NCBI GenBank assembly: GCA_964591455.1
Contig: CAZQDZ010000007.1
Coordinates: 62,001-126,000, forward strand
Length of the DNA: 64,000 nucleotides
Reading direction: 5' to 3'
Source of the DNA: RFSX01 sp964591455
GTDB lineage: Bacteria; Bacteroidota; Bacteroidia; Chitinophagales; Saprospiraceae
The position numbers and the translations under genes are program-made. Under the pieces are notes generated by a model. It was not told where the DNA came from, made no database searches, and worked only from the letters and a program-made list of their open reading frames with translations. Every line of letters begins with the position of its first letter. Within the stretch, counting starts at the first letter, position 1. This document shows, piece after piece, positions 18,489-28,100 of this stretch.

Positions 18489-19176
18489 AATGGAACCTAA
18501 AGTGATTGGTTTGGCTAGCGAACTGATTAAAACTATCTATCGGAAATTCTGTAACCACCTCCTCCATTGGAACATCATAAGTGACGGCGACCCCATTATA
18601 ATAACTGGCCTTAACTACAGCAAAAATTGTGTTCCATAATTTGATAGTAATTCCTAAATCCAAATGTGCTACAAAGCCAAAATCTGTACCTTCAAAAAAG
18701 AAATCTGTCGTCCCAGCTTCATCAAAAAGCGTAGAATTCGTGGACGTGTAATGAAATTGAGGCCCGATCCCAAATTCCACAAAAGGTTCCATTAGCTTAG
18801 TGTAGAAAGGAAGGTAGTTTCGATATATAAACTCTGCGGAGATAAAATTCGACCTCGTGTCATTATTGAAATCAACAAAATCCTGTATAGTTGCACTTAG
18901 TCCACCTATATGTGTATAACTTATTTGTGCGCCCAACATAGAATATGATTTTGACTTAGTCTGGTTTAAGTAGCGAACTGAGAATCCCCTAATTGATCCA
19001 TCGATATTATTACCAAAAACACCTGTAGGGGTTACCAAATCAAGACTAAACTCTATCAACTGTACATCAGTATCCGTGACTGTCGTCTTCTCTGTATTTT
19101 CATTTGATTCTTGTGAAAAGACAGCGGATATGTAGAACAATAAAAAAAAGAATATGTGTCCTACTCTTGGAATCAT
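18466..19176 (-). CDS. Outer-membrane beta-barrel protein (porin-like, uncharacterised)
   Basis: A 236-aa protein with a signal peptide (FFFLLFYISAVFSQ, cleavage about 22) and alternating beta strands ending in HFGIAYGF, a terminal aromatic residue typical of OMPs. Strand-like segments include FSVRYLNQTKSKSYSMLGAQ and EFIYRNYLPFYTKLMEPFVEFG. An eight-strand OMP_b-brl fold is likely. No function is assignable. First gene of the operon; a good -7 box lies 20 nt upstream. Confidence 0.75.
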   Translation of the reverse strand: MIPRVGHIFFFLLFYISAVFSQESNENTEKTTVTDTDVQLIEFSLDLVTPTGVFGNNIDGSIRGFSVRYLNQTKSKSYSMLGAQISYTHIGGLSATIQDFVDFNNDTRSNFISAEFIYRNYLPFYTKLMEPFVEFGIGPQFHYTSTNSTLFDEAGTTDFFFEGTDFGFVAHLDLGITIKLWNTIFAVVKASYYNGVAVTYDVPMEEVVTEFPIDSFNQFASQTNHFRFHFGIAYGF

Positions 19177-19195
19177 AATAAATGTTGAATTTTGT

Positions 19196-19203
19196 CAAAG
19201 GTA
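19196..19203 (-). promoter_or_regulatory. Putative -7 element (TACCTTTG) for the OMP-rluD-luxC-nth operon
   Basis: TACCTTTG on the minus strand fits TAnnTTTG and lies 20 nt before the OMP start codon. No clear TTTG at -33. Its place between the divergent genes also argues that the plus-strand PLP enzyme starts downstream at 19246 rather than at 19192. Confidence 0.4.
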
Positions 19204-19245
19204 ATATTTTACTCTTTAAGAAGTTCTCAAGTAAATACTAGTTCA

Positions 19246-20445
19246 ATGCCAGACAAAAAGAAATACAAGATAGATACAAATTGTGTCACTGATCATCAGG
19301 TGACTAAAAGCGGTCTATCCCATGTTATTCCTATTCATGCTACATCATCATATTCTTACAAAAGCATTCAGGATTCTATAGATGTATTTGAAGGAAAAAA
19401 GGAGGGACATGTCTATTCTAGATTTAGTAACCCTACTATAAGTGAAGTAGAAGGAAAATTGGCAAGATTGGAGGCACATGGCACTTCATATGAGGCATCT
19501 TGCATGCTCACAAGTTCTGGCTTAGCTGCCATATCTACGTTTGCAATGAGTATACTTGGGCAAGGAGACCAAGTATTGACACAGCCAGACTTATATGGAG
19601 GTACTACTGAGGTTTTCAGCAAAATTGTCACCAAATGTGGACATACAATAAATAGGACTGACTTTAGAGATTTGTCAGCAGTAGAGGATATTCTAAAGGC
19701 CAATCCTAAGATAAAATTAATATACTTTGAGACGCCATCGAATCCTATGCTTCGCATTGTAGATATAGAAGGCATGGTCTCCCTTGCGAAAAAGTATGAT
19801 TGTTTCACTGCAATAGACAATACCTTCTGCACTTTCTATCTTCAAGAACCACTGAAGCTAGGAGTAGATTTTGTACTCTACTCTACCACCAAATACCTAA
19901 ATGGTCATGGCAATTCAATATCTGGCGCCGTTATCAGCAATAACCAAGAACATGGCAAGCTTGTATTCAATACTAGAAAATTGCTAGGAACTACCACAAA
20001 TGCCTGGGATGCATGGTTACTGCACAATGGTCTTAAAACCTTGGCGCTTAGAATGGACAGGCACTCTGAAAATGCTATGAAAATAGCTACCTATCTCAGT
20101 CAACATCCCAAAGTTTCGAAAGTCAATTATCCAGGCTTAGAACAGCACGAGGAGCATCATATCGCTAAAGAGCAGATGACACAATTTGGGGGTATGCTGT
20201 CCTTTGAGATAGGGGGCGGTTTAGAAAAAGCGATAAAATTTATGGATGCTACAGAAATATGTACTATAGCTGCTACTTTAGGCAACGTAGATACTTTGCT
20301 TTTACATCCTGCCACATCATCTCATCTATTCGTGCCAAAAGAAATACGAGAAGCCAGTGGAATTAAGGATGGGTTGGTTAGAGTATCAGTTGGAATAGAA
20401 AATGTAGAAGATATAATAGGTGATATAGCGCAAGCTTTAGGATAG
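19246..20445 (+). CDS. Cys/Met-metabolism PLP enzyme (cystathionine gamma-synthase/lyase-like)
   Basis: About 399 aa from the chosen start (MPDKKKYKIDTNC); an in-frame ATG at 19192 would add 18 residues not typical of the family and would sit in the promoter zone. Fold-type I PLP features: YSRFSNPT near 63, SSGLAAIS about 90, YGGTTEVF (phosphate/PLP stacking Tyr), ETPSNPMLRIVDI, AIDNTF (Asp), and the Schiff-base Lys in YSTTKYLNGHG. It belongs to the trans-sulfuration family (cystathionine gamma-synthase, gamma- or beta-lyase, O-acetylhomoserine sulfhydrylase); the exact reaction cannot be decided from sequence alone. No sulfur-metabolism neighbour. Confidence 0.87.
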   Translation: MPDKKKYKIDTNCVTDHQVTKSGLSHVIPIHATSSYSYKSIQDSIDVFEGKKEGHVYSRFSNPTISEVEGKLARLEAHGTSYEASCMLTSSGLAAISTFAMSILGQGDQVLTQPDLYGGTTEVFSKIVTKCGHTINRTDFRDLSAVEDILKANPKIKLIYFETPSNPMLRIVDIEGMVSLAKKYDCFTAIDNTFCTFYLQEPLKLGVDFVLYSTTKYLNGHGNSISGAVISNNQEHGKLVFNTRKLLGTTTNAWDAWLLHNGLKTLALRMDRHSENAMKIATYLSQHPKVSKVNYPGLEQHEEHHIAKEQMTQFGGMLSFEIGGGLEKAIKFMDATEICTIAATLGNVDTLLLHPATSSHLFVPKEIREASGIKDGLVRVSVGIENVEDIIGDIAQALG

Positions 20446-20961
20446 TATATATCTCTCTGATGCTTCTCCTTTGCGACCGAACTCTACAAGTTGAAGGTCT
20501 GATATCTCTTTATTATCACATTGAAACATTAACATAGTCCTAAACTGATGAAATCCTTCTACGCCGCATGCACCTGGATTCATATGTAATATATCTAGCT
20601 GCTTATCGCGGACTACCTTGCAGATGTGAGAATGCCCGCATATGTATAAGTCTGGTTGCTCTTTCTTGAGCAATCCATAGACTCTCTTTGTGTATCTACC
20701 AGGATATCCCCCTATATGAGTCATCAAGACCTTTACACCCTCACAGGTGAATATATCATTCAATGGAAGTTTGACTCTTAGCTCTTTACCATCTATGTTA
20801 CCATATACAGCACGTAGTGGCTTTATCCCTGACAATTCTTCTATAAGTTCAGGATTTCCGACATCACCGCCATGCCATATCTCATCTACAGTTTTGAGAT
20901 GTTCTACTACATCGACACCTAGAAAGCTATGTGTGTCAGATATGAGTGCAATTTTTTTCAT
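20437..20961 (-). CDS. YfcE/MJ0936-family metallophosphoesterase
   Basis: A 174-aa cytoplasmic phosphodiesterase-like protein with the calcineurin-fold metal motifs in order: LISDTHSFLG (D-x-H), IWHGGDVGN (GD), AVYGNIDG (GN-x-D), MTHIGGYPG (H) and CGHSHICK (GHSH), then LHMNPGACG. The family hydrolyses small phosphodiesters in vitro; the in vivo substrate is unknown. Convergent with the PLP enzyme by 9 nt. Confidence 0.9.
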   Translation of the reverse strand: MKKIALISDTHSFLGVDVVEHLKTVDEIWHGGDVGNPELIEELSGIKPLRAVYGNIDGKELRVKLPLNDIFTCEGVKVLMTHIGGYPGRYTKRVYGLLKKEQPDLYICGHSHICKVVRDKQLDILHMNPGACGVEGFHQFRTMLMFQCDNKEISDLQLVEFGRKGEASERYILS

Positions 20962-20990
20962 TATGACAAATTACATCTATATAATAAAAG

Positions 20991-21023
20991 AAATGCCGAT
21001 CCTAAATTTTAAGATCGGCATTT
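20991..21023. terminator. Strong hairpin upstream of metallophosphoesterase, downstream of the T9SS genes
   Basis: AAATGCCGATC pairs perfectly with GATCGGCATTT (11 bp) across an 11-nt AT loop. It lies 20 nt past the stop of the minus-strand T9SS gene. A short U-rich tail is present on the minus strand (the A-rich stem base reads TTTCTTTTATTATA). A good intrinsic terminator for the T9SS gene pair. Confidence 0.65.
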
Positions 21024-21042
21024 GATTACATAAAGAACACAT

Positions 21043-24000
21043 TTATCTTATAAGTAGCATTTTCCTAGTTACATTAGTGGCGCCACTATTGAGTCTATAT
21101 ATTAGTAGTCCTTCTGAAGCTAACTCATTAGCATCTATCAAGAATTCATTGATTCCAGCCTCAAAATTGTCTGCTTTCTGTAAGAGTAGTTGTCCTTCAG
21201 CATTGAAAACTGTAAGTGAAACCTTCTGAGATCGTGGCACATAGAAAGCTATGTTTGTACGATCAGAGAATGGATTTGGCTTATTCTGGAACAACTCTAT
21301 TTCTTCTTCAAATTCTTTCTGCAATCTGAACACATAATCTATGTGCTTAACCTTATAGTTAGAAGTATACAGTTCTGATTTGACAACCTCTGATGACATA
21401 TCTACTAATTGGCTTAACTGTCCTGCTTCCAATGATTCGAAGTAGATATAAAATAGACTTTCGCCTTCAGTTATAGTAATTAACTCAGGTGCTGACACAC
21501 TGAAAGTTATCTTTCCTACATTGTCATTAAGCAGTGCAAAATTTTCTTGACTCACATCTAAGATACCTGAGTCTACGCCTTGGAATAACAACTTGTCTGT
21601 ATCAAATTCCATCGTAAACTGTAGGCCATAAATCTGTGCATCTTCCTCTACTGTAAAAGGTACAGCAACCAATTCGCCTTTCTTGAAGACTTGCTCTTTA
21701 GCACTTAGATAAAAATTAGGAGCTGCATTACCATTAGCAACTTTGCCAGCAATTTCAGTTACAACTGAGTTATTGACGTCTCCTACTTTTACAGCAGTAA
21801 AATCTGCCTCCATATTAGTTGTTAGTAAATCCTCAATTCTTACTTCTGATTCGAAATTCCAAGGATTTGCCGAGTCTTCGAATGTATGAGAATCAGGTAC
21901 AAACAACCAAGAATTGTTTTGAGGCAATTCTGAGAATACACCAAGTATTAATTTCCTTAATTGTACCAAATCCAATCCATTTACCTTACTGTCAGCATTT
22001 ACATCAGCTGCTATTAACTTGTATGGAGAATCTAATCTTTCAATTCCAAGAATGTGTCTCTGGATCTTGATTAAATCTACTGTATTTATTCCATTAAGAT
22101 GATCTACATCATGCTTAGGACTTATTATATAATCATTATAGAATCCAATGTTATTGAAAGCGTAACCACCTTCTACATCTGTCATATCCATGGTCGTAGA
22201 AGCATCATCCATGTTTTCTAAATGAACCATTACAGATTCTACCGGCTGAGCTATTTCAGTCATGATATTTCCTACAATCAATGAATTGGAAGAACCAACA
22301 TCTTGACATATATCGTTAGAGTCTTGAAGATCAAGGATAACAATGCAAGACTCAAAAGCACCGCTTTCATCTATAATAAATACCTCTAATTGAATCATCT
22401 CAGATACACCATTCGCTATGTCTGCACAAGTAAAGGTATTACTCAAGGCTGGGAATGAAATATCAACTGGAGAAATAAATGAAAATGTTAAACTATCAGT
22501 CCCATTACAACCACCTTCACTTTTTAGGTCAAAATCTGACGCATTTACAACAGCCACTCCAGCATCATTGATTGTCCATGTAATAGAGGACAAACAAATA
22601 GGCAGCGGAGGACGATCTCCTTTGATTATAAAAGGGAAAGTACACTCTGACGGAGGACCTTGACATTCATTGAATGCTGTAAAAGTTATTAAGTGCTCGC
22701 CTACTGGGAAGTTTCCGATTATAGAATCACCTACTCCTGTAAGATTAATAATTGAATCCGTATCTATATCTATAGCATATGAAATGATACTACCTGTAGC
22801 ACAAACATCCTGTACGGAGATGCCAAGCTCCACATCCGCTCTACAGTTGTTACTATCTGTAGAGATCATAAACATATCTGGGCAGTTGAATACTGGTGAC
22901 GCTTCATTTTTAATACTTATAATCTGAGAGAACAACAATCTGTTTCCTTCTGGATTATCAGGATCAAACCTACACCAATTAACTACAGTCCATGTTCTTA
23001 GAATAGTAGTGCAAATGCCTGGCTGATTACTTATTATAGGATCAGAATCTTGAAAAGTAATCCCGATGTTAGCACATCCAAAAGATTTGGATGTTGTAGG
23101 CGTTCCTGTAACAGCAGGATCTATAGAAAATGAGGTGCACATATCTACCATCACGTCTGCAGGTCCTATAAAATCTCCTGGAAGCAACAAAGAAGAAGTA
23201 TCGTTTGCCGTTACTAGTATATTTTGAAGACAAGTATTAATAGTATCTCCACTACTATCAGTAAAAACAAGTCTACGAATTACAGAACCTGTCATGCAGT
23301 CCTCATCAAAACCCGTCAAATCAAAATCAATACCATCCGCGCCTGCTGCTCCTTGACACCCATTAACACTTGAGGCATCATTAACGAGCGCTGGGTCACG
23401 GAAGTCATCCATACAATCAACTGTCACATCACCTGGGCAAGTAAAAGTAGGTATCGCATTGTCTTCTACGCAAACTCGGCCAAAACAAGATGACTCATTT
23501 CCATCATTGTCTAGTACTTTTAACTCTACCGATAAGGTTTCACCTAAATCGGCGCAGCAAAATCTGACACTATTACCAAACGTAGTCATCATACCACATC
23601 CAGAATTAACACGTCTTGCCATGACTTCAGTAATAGAGCCACAAGCATCAAAGCTATTATCATTTATCGTAGCCGCTGGCACATCCACCATTCCATCTAC
23701 ACCTAAAGCTACTTTTGTAAATCCTTCACATATCGCAGTTGGCGGTATATTATTAGTTATTTGTACTTCAAAGAAACAGCAATTGACAAAGTCTGCTGGG
23801 TCTACATTATCATCTTGATTTATCTGAGGCCCATTACCACACGCATCGACAAAACAATATCTAACCCAAACTATGTCTTCTACCAACTGTGGCACTGTAA
23901 ATAAGCTATCGCTTCCCATCGTAATTGGGATATAAGGTCCAATTATAGGTTGAACAGTATTTGGCTCTGCTGGCAAAAAGTCTACTGAAATTGTGACAGG

Positions 24001-25107
24001 TCCAGAGCAATCAAATACCTGCTGGGGTGCTGAACTTGAATCAACGACCGCAAATGGATCAAGAACTACCTTAGCAGCGCAATTCACTCCACTTGCGGGG
24101 AATGATAAAGTGTCAGGTGGACAGATAGAAATAGGAGGTGACACGTCTAGAATTTTCACAACTTGTCCTTCCGTTACGCTATTTCCTGTGCACCAATCCA
24201 CAACTGTCCAGTTTCTCAAAAACTTCTGCTCAGTCCCACAAGTAGTTGTTTGGATATCATTGAAAAAACTCACAATATTTGGACACTGTGTCCCCATTGG
24301 TCGACCTAAATTATCTGGACTTATGTCAGGTATAATGCAACTATTTCCTAAGAAGTGAATTGTATCTTCTGGAAACACTACATCAGCCAAATCAAATCCT
24401 AAGATTCTAAATCTCTGTCTACATGTAGTTTCATTTCCTGAGCCATCAACAGCAGTATAAGTTCTTATTATATCTCCCGTAAAATCTCCGCTGCACTGTA
24501 CATCACTCGTCACATCTTCAAATGAAACTGTCACACTAGTACAGTCGCCAGACAACGTAGGATTAATAGACCCTACTCCATCTAGGAATTCAGCACAGGT
24601 AATATCAGTTGTTCCGAGTCCGAATTCTGAATTATCACATTCTTCGAATCTTGGGCCTACCTTATCTTCTATATTCACATAACCCCAGCAACTAGCACCA
24701 CATACATCTAAGGAAACAACAGCTTGAACTGTCATCCCTACATGATCATCATTTACCTGAACACATCCTCCCACATCTGAAGTGCCTGCTAGAGGTGCTC
24801 CATCCTGATCACGAAGTGTCAGTGAGAAATCATCTTCAGTAAAGTCAGCGACCATGTTTTCTAAAATTAAGTCTAAGCAAATATCAGCTGTACAACTAGA
24901 ATTAGTCGATACATTAATACTGTTATTACAAGCCAGACTTATATTATCACACTGTGCTGTGGCTGCCACAGAAATCAATGTCAAAAGTGACACATATACG
25001 AAAAAGTGCAATATTGACTTTCCAAGGCCATTGAGCTTATTTAATCCTATAACACCACTATTCATTGGTTGATTATTTATGGATTGAATTCTATTTGTTT
25101 CTTTCAT
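21043..25107 (-). CDS. Giant secreted T9SS cargo protein with HYR/Ig-like modules, dockerin-like repeats and CTD
   Basis: A 1354-aa secreted surface protein. An N-terminal extension precedes the signal helix (FFVYVSLLTLISVAATAQ, about 35-52; Met15 may be the start). Residues 55-990 are Cys-rich beta modules resembling HYR/Ig-like repeats, with recurring lines such as FLRNWTVVDWC and ILRTWTVVNWC. A CNA-B/carboxypeptidase-like segment follows, then a dockerin-type pair at about 1004-1055 (NTVDLIKIQRHILG and ADVNADSKVNGLDLVQLRKL, EF-hand-like Asp/Asn spacing). A cohesin-like domain lies at about 1130-1265 and a type A T9SS sorting domain from NKPNPFSDRTNI to the C-terminus. Probably cell-surface adhesin or matrix protein (inference). 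Paralogue of the next gene. Confidence 0.85.
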   Translation of the reverse strand: MKETNRIQSINNQPMNSGVIGLNKLNGLGKSILHFFVYVSLLTLISVAATAQCDNISLACNNSINVSTNSSCTADICLDLILENMVADFTEDDFSLTLRDQDGAPLAGTSDVGGCVQVNDDHVGMTVQAVVSLDVCGASCWGYVNIEDKVGPRFEECDNSEFGLGTTDITCAEFLDGVGSINPTLSGDCTSVTVSFEDVTSDVQCSGDFTGDIIRTYTAVDGSGNETTCRQRFRILGFDLADVVFPEDTIHFLGNSCIIPDISPDNLGRPMGTQCPNIVSFFNDIQTTTCGTEQKFLRNWTVVDWCTGNSVTEGQVVKILDVSPPISICPPDTLSFPASGVNCAAKVVLDPFAVVDSSSAPQQVFDCSGPVTISVDFLPAEPNTVQPIIGPYIPITMGSDSLFTVPQLVEDIVWVRYCFVDACGNGPQINQDDNVDPADFVNCCFFEVQITNNIPPTAICEGFTKVALGVDGMVDVPAATINDNSFDACGSITEVMARRVNSGCGMMTTFGNSVRFCCADLGETLSVELKVLDNDGNESSCFGRVCVEDNAIPTFTCPGDVTVDCMDDFRDPALVNDASSVNGCQGAAGADGIDFDLTGFDEDCMTGSVIRRLVFTDSSGDTINTCLQNILVTANDTSSLLLPGDFIGPADVMVDMCTSFSIDPAVTGTPTTSKSFGCANIGITFQDSDPIISNQPGICTTILRTWTVVNWCRFDPDNPEGNRLLFSQIISIKNEASPVFNCPDMFMISTDSNNCRADVELGISVQDVCATGSIISYAIDIDTDSIINLTGVGDSIIGNFPVGEHLITFTAFNECQGPPSECTFPFIIKGDRPPLPICLSSITWTINDAGVAVVNASDFDLKSEGGCNGTDSLTFSFISPVDISFPALSNTFTCADIANGVSEMIQLEVFIIDESGAFESCIVILDLQDSNDICQDVGSSNSLIVGNIMTEIAQPVESVMVHLENMDDASTTMDMTDVEGGYAFNNIGFYNDYIISPKHDVDHLNGINTVDLIKIQRHILGIERLDSPYKLIAADVNADSKVNGLDLVQLRKLILGVFSELPQNNSWLFVPDSHTFEDSANPWNFESEVRIEDLLTTNMEADFTAVKVGDVNNSVVTEIAGKVANGNAAPNFYLSAKEQVFKKGELVAVPFTVEEDAQIYGLQFTMEFDTDKLLFQGVDSGILDVSQENFALLNDNVGKITFSVSAPELITITEGESLFYIYFESLEAGQLSQLVDMSSEVVKSELYTSNYKVKHIDYVFRLQKEFEEEIELFQNKPNPFSDRTNIAFYVPRSQKVSLTVFNAEGQLLLQKADNFEAGINEFLIDANELASEGLLIYRLNSGATNVTRKMLLIR

Positions 25108-25140
25108 AATAATATTCTTATGGATTGCAGGTAGACCTTC

Positions 25141-28100
25141 TTACTTCAAAATTATCATACGTTTAGTAATAGATGTACTACCTGCAGAAAGCTGGTAGTA
25201 TACTACACCGGTAGTAATTAACTCTTCACCAGTAATCACTACTTCATGGTGACCAGCTCTATAATTGCCATTTATCTTCTTGATTAACTTCCCATCTACA
25301 TCAGTAAATATCAATGAGACAGGTCCATCCTGTGGTATGCTAAAGCCAATTGTGGTCGCATTCTTAAATGGATTTGGCTTATTCTGCTCTAGAACCAGGT
25401 CGAATATAGATTCGCTAGTCACAGCTTCTAATTGTACACTATTAATTCTGACACGTCCTGCTTCTTCAGTGTACACTTCAGTAGCTACATCTTCATTTAT
25501 CTTAAGATTTTCATTTGCACCATTGAACAAGAACTCCATTAATACTTCATCTTTCTGGACACTTACAGGAACTTGCTGATTCCAACTTATTCTAAGCTTA
25601 TTGTCCTTTAGTAGATTCCAGCCAATATTCTTATCTTGAACATCAAGTGCCATAGGGACTATAGCTAGTAAATCTGATGCATCAAAATCAAAATTCAGTT
25701 GTGCTCCTAACAACTCTGCAGCCTCTGTTGCTACAAGTTGCACTCGAGTATTGCCTTTCTCAGTTACCATAGACCTAACAACGATATTGAAATTGTTAGG
25801 ACTTCGAAGATCTACATGATCTTGTCCCTTCACACCATTAACTACAGAAGAAAGGTTAACATCTCCAATTTTCACACCTACGAAATCAATATTATTCATA
25901 TTGTTTTCTAAGTCTCTTATATTCACGTTTTCTGCAAATGGCCATGGTCTTGTAGGTGTATTAAAAGTGAAGTCAGCATCAACAAACCTCCAAGACTCAT
26001 TCTGTGGAAATTCAAGATAAACGCCTAAAATCAATTTACGCAACTCTACAAGGTCAGCCCCATCTACACTCTGAGAATTATTGACATCTGCGGCAATAAT
26101 CTTATAAGGACTGTTCAATGGTTGTAACCCAAGGATATGTCTCTGTATCATAATAAGATCAAGCGTATTTACACCATTCTCATGTAACTTATCTTTCTCT
26201 GGAATAACCTGATAATCATTATACATAGGAATAGAATAGAAAGCATACTCTCCAAATACTGATAATTCAGAAGAATATGTTGTCTGAGGTGCACTCATCA
26301 AGTCCACCTCCACTTCATCTATCATTCTTTCATCCTCAGTCATAATGACTCCAGCCACTGATGCAAAATTGCCACTGTTAGGGCATACTCCGATGTTATC
26401 TTGTACGATGACACTAGTCCTGCAAGAAGAAACATTATTATCTTCATCGATAACAAATAGCTCTATGTTATTGATTCCTATATTATCACAGTTGAAACTG
26501 ATTGAATTAACAATTGTGGATTCGCTAAATGATAACTGTACAGAAGAACACGCATCTTCACTTCCAAGATCTATATCAGTAGTCCAAACTTCTACCCCAG
26601 CTACTGTACTAATTGGTGTTACTACATTAGTTTGGCAATAAGGTACTGGTGCTCCTGTATCTCTAACAGTGAAACTAGTAGTACAAGAACCCGTATTATC
26701 ACAAGCATCTGATACTGTGAATGTAACCTGGTGAGTACCTAAATCGAAATTACCATCTGCCGTAGCTCCATCACCAAATATTACACTTCCGTCAGCAAGC
26801 GTTACTTGATGAGTCCATACTACTGAACTCGTGCAAGCATCTCCACCACCTATTGTTGATGTCAAACCTGAGACATCTTGACTACAATCTGCAGTACTCG
26901 TAAACAACGGTTGTCCAGGACAAACTGCAATTGGGTTTGATGTATTTGTTAATCTAATAACCTGATCAAAAGTGAAGATTGTTCCTGGGTTGCACCAATC
27001 AGCAACTGACCATGTTCTTACTAACTTCTGACATGCGCCTTCTACTATCGTGAAGAGTAAATCATCAAACTTCACAACTACATTGCTGCAGGCTCTTTCA
27101 TTTATAACTGGCCTCTGACTACCCTGTGGTAATGACCCAGAATCTATCCCATCTAAAGAACATCCAGATGTTACCATGGCATCATTTGGCCAAATTATAT
27201 CTGCTTCTGCAAATGGTGAAGGGTTAGTGAAAGTAATCGTCTGACTACAAGTATTATCACCCTGATTACCACTCTTATCTACAACACTCCAAGTTCTAGT
27301 AAACGAGCCTCTGCCACATTCATCTCTAGGGTCACCATCTGGACCTCTATCAAGAGTAATCGTAGGGTTACTGCATTCAAAGTCTGACGCAGACGGCATA
27401 CCAAAGATTGCACCCAAATTATCAAAATCAATAGCCATGTTGCAATCAACAGTCATGCTTTGAGGGCAACTAGTAAATGTAGGTGGAATGAAATCCTCTA
27501 CCTTAACATTGACCATACAGAAATTATGATTACCAGCATTATCTATAACTCTCAACATCATTCTTGTCTCTTCGCCACAATCAGCACAGCAGAACATTTC
27601 TTGCTGTGTCCATCCGCATCTCGTTGTAAACTCTACTACGAATCTTCCTTCAAAATTATCTGGCCCTCCAGTGTCCATAAGATATAGGGCATGTGTTGCT
27701 GCAGTATGGATAGGATCATTAGTGTATGCGCCTACCTGCTCTTGCAACCATGCATCTTCTTCTGCTGATTCTAGGACGACTAAAGCACCCTCTTGATTCC
27801 CATTTCTATCTTCACCTAGTGCATTTGCATAGGCGAACGCTAGCTGCGCTTCTACAGCATCATCCGATAAGTAGTAATAATGTGTATCACCTGAATTATT
27901 TGTGAATTCACCTAAGAACGCAAAATCATCAAAGAATCTCAATGCACAATCATCTTCTGTATTACAGGCAGCTGAATTACAATTATTGAAATCCATACGC
28001 TGGATAACCGTCTGATAGATCCCGCAGTTATCCCATGAATTGTCATCAAATGTAGCTGGCCCTGCAAATGCACAACCTGACTCGTTCAATGAAACAACAT

